From contig NZ_CP007212.1 of the NCBI RefSeq assembly GCF_001411805.1, forward strand, positions 3,658,001 through 3,722,000: a DNA stretch of 64,000 nucleotides. Reading direction: 5' to 3'. A program made the translations under genes and the position numbers. The stretch comes from Burkholderia plantarii. GTDB taxonomy: Bacteria > Pseudomonadota > Gammaproteobacteria > Burkholderiales > Burkholderiaceae. Shown piece after piece: positions 60,255 to 64,000 of this stretch. The stretch's first letter is position 1. Every line of letters begins with the position of its first letter. The notes beneath the pieces were generated by a model. The model saw only the letters and a program-made list of their open reading frames with translations, had not been told where the DNA came from and did not search any database.

Positions 60255-60748
60255 GGTTCGGACAGTTCGGAAGGCCGGCCGTGCGCTGGAGGCACGACAC
60301 CGACATGCGCTTGGTGCGCGGATCTGGGGAAAATCTTCTGTTACCAGGCGTGGGGCTGCCTGGCGGAGCTCGGAGCCATCAGCACGATCGCGCGCAGTGC
60401 GCGTGCCGGACCGCCGCGGGACAGGCTGCGCGCGGGGAAGGCATCAAATGGACAATCCGGAACTGCCGTTGCATCTTCCGATCCTTGATTCAAAACAGAA
60501 TTCTAACCCAGGATGGGCGTGCGCGTGAGCGCCTGGCGCGGCCGGCGCGGCCCGCCGGTGGCGGCACTACGAGAACAGGTAGGTCGCCGGACCGCCGCTT
60601 CACGATCCCGTTTGCCATCCGATTCGTCATCGAATTCGCCGTCCGTCCGGTCGGTCACCAGACCAGCCGGCCTGCCGGGGCGGGGTTGGCGCTAAAATCC
60701 CGATTTTCCCCGCTTTCTGGCGCGCCGGTCGATACCCGCGCGACCGTC
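60255..60748. other. Divergent intergenic region upstream of ilvA
   Basis: This 494-base gap between the large oxidoreductase gene and ilvA has one AT-rich segment (about 60480-60506, TTGATTCAAAACAGAATTCTAA) and a -10-like TAAAAT at 60693-60698, about 50 bases before ilvA. No attenuator leader peptide with runs of branched-chain codons is visible. The short frames are arginine-rich and not supported. Confidence 0.5.
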
Positions 60749-62272
60749 ATGGCTGCTCACGATTACCTGAAGAAGATCCTCACCGCGCGCGTCTACGACG
60801 TGGCGGTCGAAACCGCGCTCGAACCGGCGCGCAACCTGTCCGCGCGCGTGCGCAACCGCGTCTGGCTCAAGCGCGAGGACAATCAACCCGTGTTCTCGTT
60901 CAAGCTGCGCGGCGCCTACAACCGCATGGTCCACCTGAGCGCCGACGCGCTCGCGCGCGGCGTGATCACCGCCTCGGCCGGCAACCACGCGCAGGGCGTC
61001 GCGTTCTCGGCTGCGCGCCTGGGCGTGAAGGCCGTGATCGTGGTGCCCGTCACCACCCCGCAGGTCAAGGTCGACGCGGTGCGCGCGCACGGCGGGCCGA
61101 CCGTCGAGGTGATCCAGGCCGGCGAATCGTTCAGCGACGCCTACGCCCACGCGCTCGAGGTGCAGCGCCAGCGCGAGCTGACCTTCGTCCATCCGTTCGA
61201 CGATCCCGACGTGATCGCGGGCCAGGGCACGGTCGCGATGGAAGTGCTGCGCCAGCACCAGGGGCCGATCCACGCGATCTTCGTGCCGATCGGCGGCGGC
61301 GGCCTGGCGGCCGGCGTGGCCGCCTACGTGAAGGCGGTGCGCCCCGAGATCCGCGTGATCGGCGTGCAGACCGAGGATTCCTGCGCGATGGCGCAGTCGA
61401 TCCGCGCCGGCGAGCGCGTGACGCTGGCCGAGGTCGGGCTGTTCTCGGACGGCACGGCCGTGAAGCTGGTCGGCGAGGAAACCTTCCGGCTCTGCCGCGA
61501 GCTGCTCGACGACGTGATCACGGTGGATACCGACGCGTTGTGCGCGGCGATCAAGGACGTGTTCCAGGACACGCGCAGCGTGCTGGAGCCGGCCGGCGCG
61601 CTGGCCGTGGCGGGGGCCAAGCGCTACGCGGCGAATAACGGCATCGAGGGCGAGACGCTGGTGGCGATCACCTCGGGCGCCAACATGAACTTCGACCGGA
61701 TGCGCTTCGTGGCCGAGCGCGCCGAGGTGGGCGAGGCGCGCGAGGCGGTGTTCGCGGTGACGATCCCCGAGGAGCGCGGCAGCTTCCGGCGTTTCTGCGA
61801 GCTGGTGGGCGAGCGCAGCGTGACCGAGTTCAACTACCGGATCGCCGACGAGCACGCGGCGCACATTTTCGTGGGCGTGCAGATCCGCCGCCGAGGGGAA
61901 TCGGCCGAGATCGCGGCGAACTTCGCCGCGCACGGCTTCGAGGCAGCCGACCTGACCGGCGACGAACTGTCGAAGGATCACATTCGCTACATGGTGGGCG
62001 GGCGCTCGCCGCTCTCGCGCGACGAGCGGCTGTTCCGCTTCACGTTCCCGGAGCGCCCGGGCGCGCTGATGAAGTTCCTGTCGGCGATGGCGCCGAACTG
62101 GAACATCAGCCTGTTCCATTACCGCAACCAGGGCGCCGACCACAGCTCGATCCTGGTCGGGCTGCAGGTGCCGGGCGCCGATCACGCGGCGTTCGACCGG
62201 TTCCTGGCCACGCTCGGCTATCCGTATCACGAAGAGACCGCGAACCCGGCCTACCGGCTGTTCCTGTCCTGA
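60749..62272 (+). CDS. ilvA: Biosynthetic threonine ammonia-lyase
   Basis: IlvA converts threonine to 2-oxobutanoate, the entry to isoleucine synthesis. The PLP lysine is Lys52 in [10 protein letters not shown], the phosphate-binding loop is [11 protein letters not shown], and two C-terminal ACT-like regulatory domains (starting [15 protein letters not shown] and [13 protein letters not shown]) give isoleucine control. The 507-residue length is that of the feedback-regulated form. The ATG at 60749 ([17 protein letters not shown]) matches the family start. Confidence 0.97.
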   Translation: MAAHDYLKKILTARVYDVAVETALEPARNLSARVRNRVWLKREDNQPVFSFKLRGAYNRMVHLSADALARGVITASAGNHAQGVAFSAARLGVKAVIVVPVTTPQVKVDAVRAHGGPTVEVIQAGESFSDAYAHALEVQRQRELTFVHPFDDPDVIAGQGTVAMEVLRQHQGPIHAIFVPIGGGGLAAGVAAYVKAVRPEIRVIGVQTEDSCAMAQSIRAGERVTLAEVGLFSDGTAVKLVGEETFRLCRELLDDVITVDTDALCAAIKDVFQDTRSVLEPAGALAVAGAKRYAANNGIEGETLVAITSGANMNFDRMRFVAERAEVGEAREAVFAVTIPEERGSFRRFCELVGERSVTEFNYRIADEHAAHIFVGVQIRRRGESAEIAANFAAHGFEAADLTGDELSKDHIRYMVGGRSPLSRDERLFRFTFPERPGALMKFLSAMAPNWNISLFHYRNQGADHSSILVGLQVPGADHAAFDRFLATLGYPYHEETANPAYRLFLS

Positions 62273-62289
62273 TTGCAGAGAAACGCTCG

Positions 62290-63114
62290 ATGACTCCCGA
62301 ACATTCCCCGCTCGGCAAGGCCGCCGCCTACACGACCGACTACGACGCCTCGCTGCTGTTCCCGATCCCGCGCGCCGGGGCGCGCGAGCAGATCGGCATC
62401 GGCGCGGCGCTGCCGTTTTTCGGCACCGACATCTGGAACGCCTACGAACTGTCGTGGCTCACCCCGCGCGGCAAGCCGCAGATCGCGGTGGCGACGTTTC
62501 TGGTGCCGGCCGATTCGCCCCACATCGTCGAATCGAAGTCGTTCAAGCTCTATCTCGGCTCGTTCGCGCAAACCGCGTTCGATTCGGTCGACGCCGTGCG
62601 CGACACGCTCAAACGCGACGTGTCGGCCGCCTGCGGCGCGAGCGTGGCGGTGCAGCTGGCCTCGCCGTCCGGGTTCGCGAAACTGAAGCTCGAGGAACTC
62701 GACGGCCTCTCGCTCGACCGGCTCGACCTCGACACCGACGTCTATCATCCGGACCCGACGCTGCTGTCGGCCTCGCATGACGAGTCGCCGGTCGAGGAAA
62801 CGCTGGTGTCGGACCTGCTGAAGTCGAACTGCCCGGTCACGGGCCAACCCGACTGGGGCAGCGTGCAGGTTCATTACGTCGGCGCACCGATCGACCACGC
62901 GGGGCTGCTGCGCTACCTGATCTCGTTCCGCAATCACACGGGCTTCCACGAGCAGTGCGTCGAGCGAATCTTCGTCGACATCCTGCGCGAATGCCGGCCG
63001 CTGAAGCTGGCCGTCTACGCGCGCTACACGCGCCGCGGCGGCCTCGACATCAACCCGTTCCGCACCAACTTCAACCAGCCGCTGCCCGACAACGCGCGCA
63101 CCGCGCGGCAGTAA
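62290..63114 (+). CDS. queF: NADPH-dependent 7-cyano-7-deazaguanine reductase QueF
   Basis: QueF reduces preQ0 to preQ1 for queuosine in tRNA. The catalytic Cys181 and Asp188 are in [12 protein letters not shown], and the [12 protein letters not shown] motif is present. The 274-residue length shows the bimodular E. coli type. It lies 17 bases after ilvA and is followed by a strong terminator. Confidence 0.97.
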   Translation: MTPEHSPLGKAAAYTTDYDASLLFPIPRAGAREQIGIGAALPFFGTDIWNAYELSWLTPRGKPQIAVATFLVPADSPHIVESKSFKLYLGSFAQTAFDSVDAVRDTLKRDVSAACGASVAVQLASPSGFAKLKLEELDGLSLDRLDLDTDVYHPDPTLLSASHDESPVEETLVSDLLKSNCPVTGQPDWGSVQVHYVGAPIDHAGLLRYLISFRNHTGFHEQCVERIFVDILRECRPLKLAVYARYTRRGGLDINPFRTNFNQPLPDNARTARQ

Positions 63115-63142
63115 GCGCGGCAGCGGGCGCGCCCGAAACGAC

Positions 63143-63186
63143 AAACGCGGCAAGCCGGGCATCGAAGCCCGCCTTGCCGCGTTTTT
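63143..63186 (+). terminator. Terminator of ilvA-queF
   Basis: A 12-bp perfect stem (AAACGCGGCAAG with CTTGCCGCGTTT) encloses a second small stem (GGGC with GCCC) and is followed by TTTTTG. The A-rich left flank means it may also stop minus-strand transcripts from ridA. Confidence 0.92.
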
Positions 63187-63231
63187 GTCATGGACCGTGG
63201 ACCGGGGCCGACCACGGCCCCGCCGCGCCGC

Positions 63232-63618
63232 TTACCTGACGGGCGGCTTGTACGCGATGCAGTCCACCTCGACCTTGCAGTCGATCACCATGCTCGACTG
63301 CACGCAGGCGCGCGCCGGCGGGTGCTCGCCGAAATACGACACGAACACCTTGTTGAACGAGGCGAAGTCGCGTGCGTCGTCGAGCCAGACGCCGCAGCGC
63401 ACGACGTGCTCGACGCCGTAGCCGGCATCCTTCAGGATCGCGATCACGTTCTCGATCGCCTGCTTCGACTGCGTGACGATGCCGCCCTCGACGACCTCGC
63501 CGTTCACCATCGGCGTCTGCCCCGACACGTACAGCCAGCCGTCCGCTTCCACCGCCCGCGCGAACGGCATCACCTGGCCGCCCGTTCCCTTCGCATCGCC
63601 CACACCGTAACGCTTCAT
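63232..63618 (-). CDS. RidA-family reactive-intermediate deaminase
   Basis: RidA proteins hydrolyse 2-aminoacrylate and related enamines or imines to ketoacids. The 128-residue protein has the family core MPFARAVEADGWLYVSGQTPM and an ARACVQSSMVI segment with the expected arginine. The start at 63618 (MKRYGVGDAKG) has AAGGAG 7 bases upstream. It lies next to a D-aminoacylase-like gene, suggesting shared work on D-amino acids. Confidence 0.92.
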   Translation of the reverse strand: MKRYGVGDAKGTGGQVMPFARAVEADGWLYVSGQTPMVNGEVVEGGIVTQSKQAIENVIAILKDAGYGVEHVVRCGVWLDDARDFASFNKVFVSYFGEHPPARACVQSSMVIDCKVEVDCIAYKPPVR

Positions 63619-63756
63619 CGTTTTCTCCTTCGGTTTGCTGGTTCGGGCCGCACCGGCTCGGCACGGCCGCCTCACCCGGCGTCGCAGCCGCGCGCCGGCA
63701 GTATTTCGGGCCGGGCTCGCGCACGCCGCGGCGTGCATGAGCCCGACATCGCGCCG

Positions 63757-63999
63757 TCAGAACGCGTCGTCGGGCACGGCGCGCGCGCCGCGCGGCACGA
63801 AGCGGCCCGCTCGCGCGCCGGTGGACGCGCCGCCGCGATACGACAGCACGCCGTTGACCCACACCGCCTCGATGCCGCGCGCCGGCTGCTGCGGGCGCTC
63901 GAACGACGCGACGTCGATCACGGTGTCGGGATCGAACAGCACCAGATCGGCGTGGTAGCCGACGTGGACCTCACCGCGCTGTTCGAGCCCGAAGCGGCG
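63757..63999 (-). CDS. D-aminoacylase/N-acyl-D-amino-acid deacylase-like amidohydrolase (C-terminal end)
   Basis: Only the last 80 residues are in the window; the gene continues past the right edge. The visible end (YHADLVLFDPDTVIDVASFERP, then GIEAVWVNGVLSYRGG) matches the closing beta-barrel of D-aminoacylase-type amidohydrolases, where RGxxADLVLFDPxTV and VWVNG are typical. The catalytic metal site is not visible. It reads toward ridA in the same direction, 138 bases upstream. Confidence 0.8.
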   Translation of the reverse strand, partial: RRFGLEQRGEVHVGYHADLVLFDPDTVIDVASFERPQQPARGIEAVWVNGVLSYRGGASTGARAGRFVPRGARAVPDDAF

Positions 64000-64000
64000 C

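Noticed and set aside
55770..60488. A 1572-codon open frame antisense to the large oxidoreductase and HIT genes
   Set aside because: Length impresses, but composition is that of a shadow frame (R, H, D, V rich), and the opposite strand encodes clear Fe-S and FAD motifs.

Overview
The window is about 64 kb of GC-rich DNA from a betaproteobacterium, almost certainly Burkholderia sensu lato. This rests on GC-rich codon use with long antisense open frames, on GlpK and GlpR proteins of Burkholderia type, and on conserved blocks such as glpDKF, miaB-ybeZ-ybeY-corC-lnt, glyQS-gmhB-plsC, lptD-surA-pdxA-rsmA, and ubiE/ubiJ/ubiB with aspS. Species cannot be fixed from sequence alone. I see no phage, plasmid, transposon, tRNA, rRNA or CRISPR. 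The stretch reads as ordinary core chromosome.

Layout. 1-5.9 kb: glycerol catabolism, with the end of the glpR repressor gene, a 65-aa orphan gene, a divergent lipoprotein gene, then glpD, glpK and glpF closed by a terminator. 6.0-7.8 kb: a HAD phosphatase, then a convergent XRE-cupin regulator. 8.2-15.2 kb: miaB, phoH/ybeZ, ybeY, a chaC-like gene, corC/ybeX and lnt (tRNA and rRNA maturation, envelope lipoproteins). 15.4-17.1 kb: a TPR glycosyltransferase-like gene on the minus strand, facing glyQS across a 0.55-kb gap that carries a perfect ten-copy heptamer repeat. 17.6-23.1 kb: glyQ, glyS, gmhB, plsC and a YgjP-type metalloprotein gene. 23.2-29.4 kb (minus): gloA, rsmA, pdxA, surA, lptD. 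29.6-31.5 kb: amgK-murU, the MurNAc recycling pair, divergent from lptD.

31.7-35.8 kb: an ATM1-like ABC exporter, a hotdog thioesterase, a nitrate-reductase-associated protein and fdhD. 36.0-43.2 kb (minus): a fatty-acid beta-oxidation cluster (TetR regulator, acyl-CoA dehydrogenase, 3-hydroxyacyl-CoA dehydrogenase/enoyl-CoA hydratase fusion, thiolase, then an enoyl-CoA hydratase behind a terminator). 43.4-47.3 kb: a ClsB-type phospholipase D with a NudB-type Nudix enzyme, and an AEC transporter divergent from a LysR regulator. 47.4-56.2 kb (minus): aspS, a DUF502 protein, an FmdB-type protein, a methyltransferase, ubiB, ubiJ, a Tim44-like protein, ubiE, a DUF971 protein and a HIT protein. 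56.2-60.3 kb: a 1337-aa FAD/Fe-S oxidoreductase. 60.7-64 kb: ilvA, queF, then ridA and the end of a D-aminoacylase-like gene.

I did not find a convincing new multi-gene system. The most interesting leads are modest: a GlpF whose two pore NPA motifs read NPI and SPA, a YbeY with a 125-residue unrecognised N-terminal extension, the heptamer array between divergent genes, a terminator inside the beta-oxidation cluster, and a chaC-like gene inside the ybeZ-ybeY-ybeX-lnt block.
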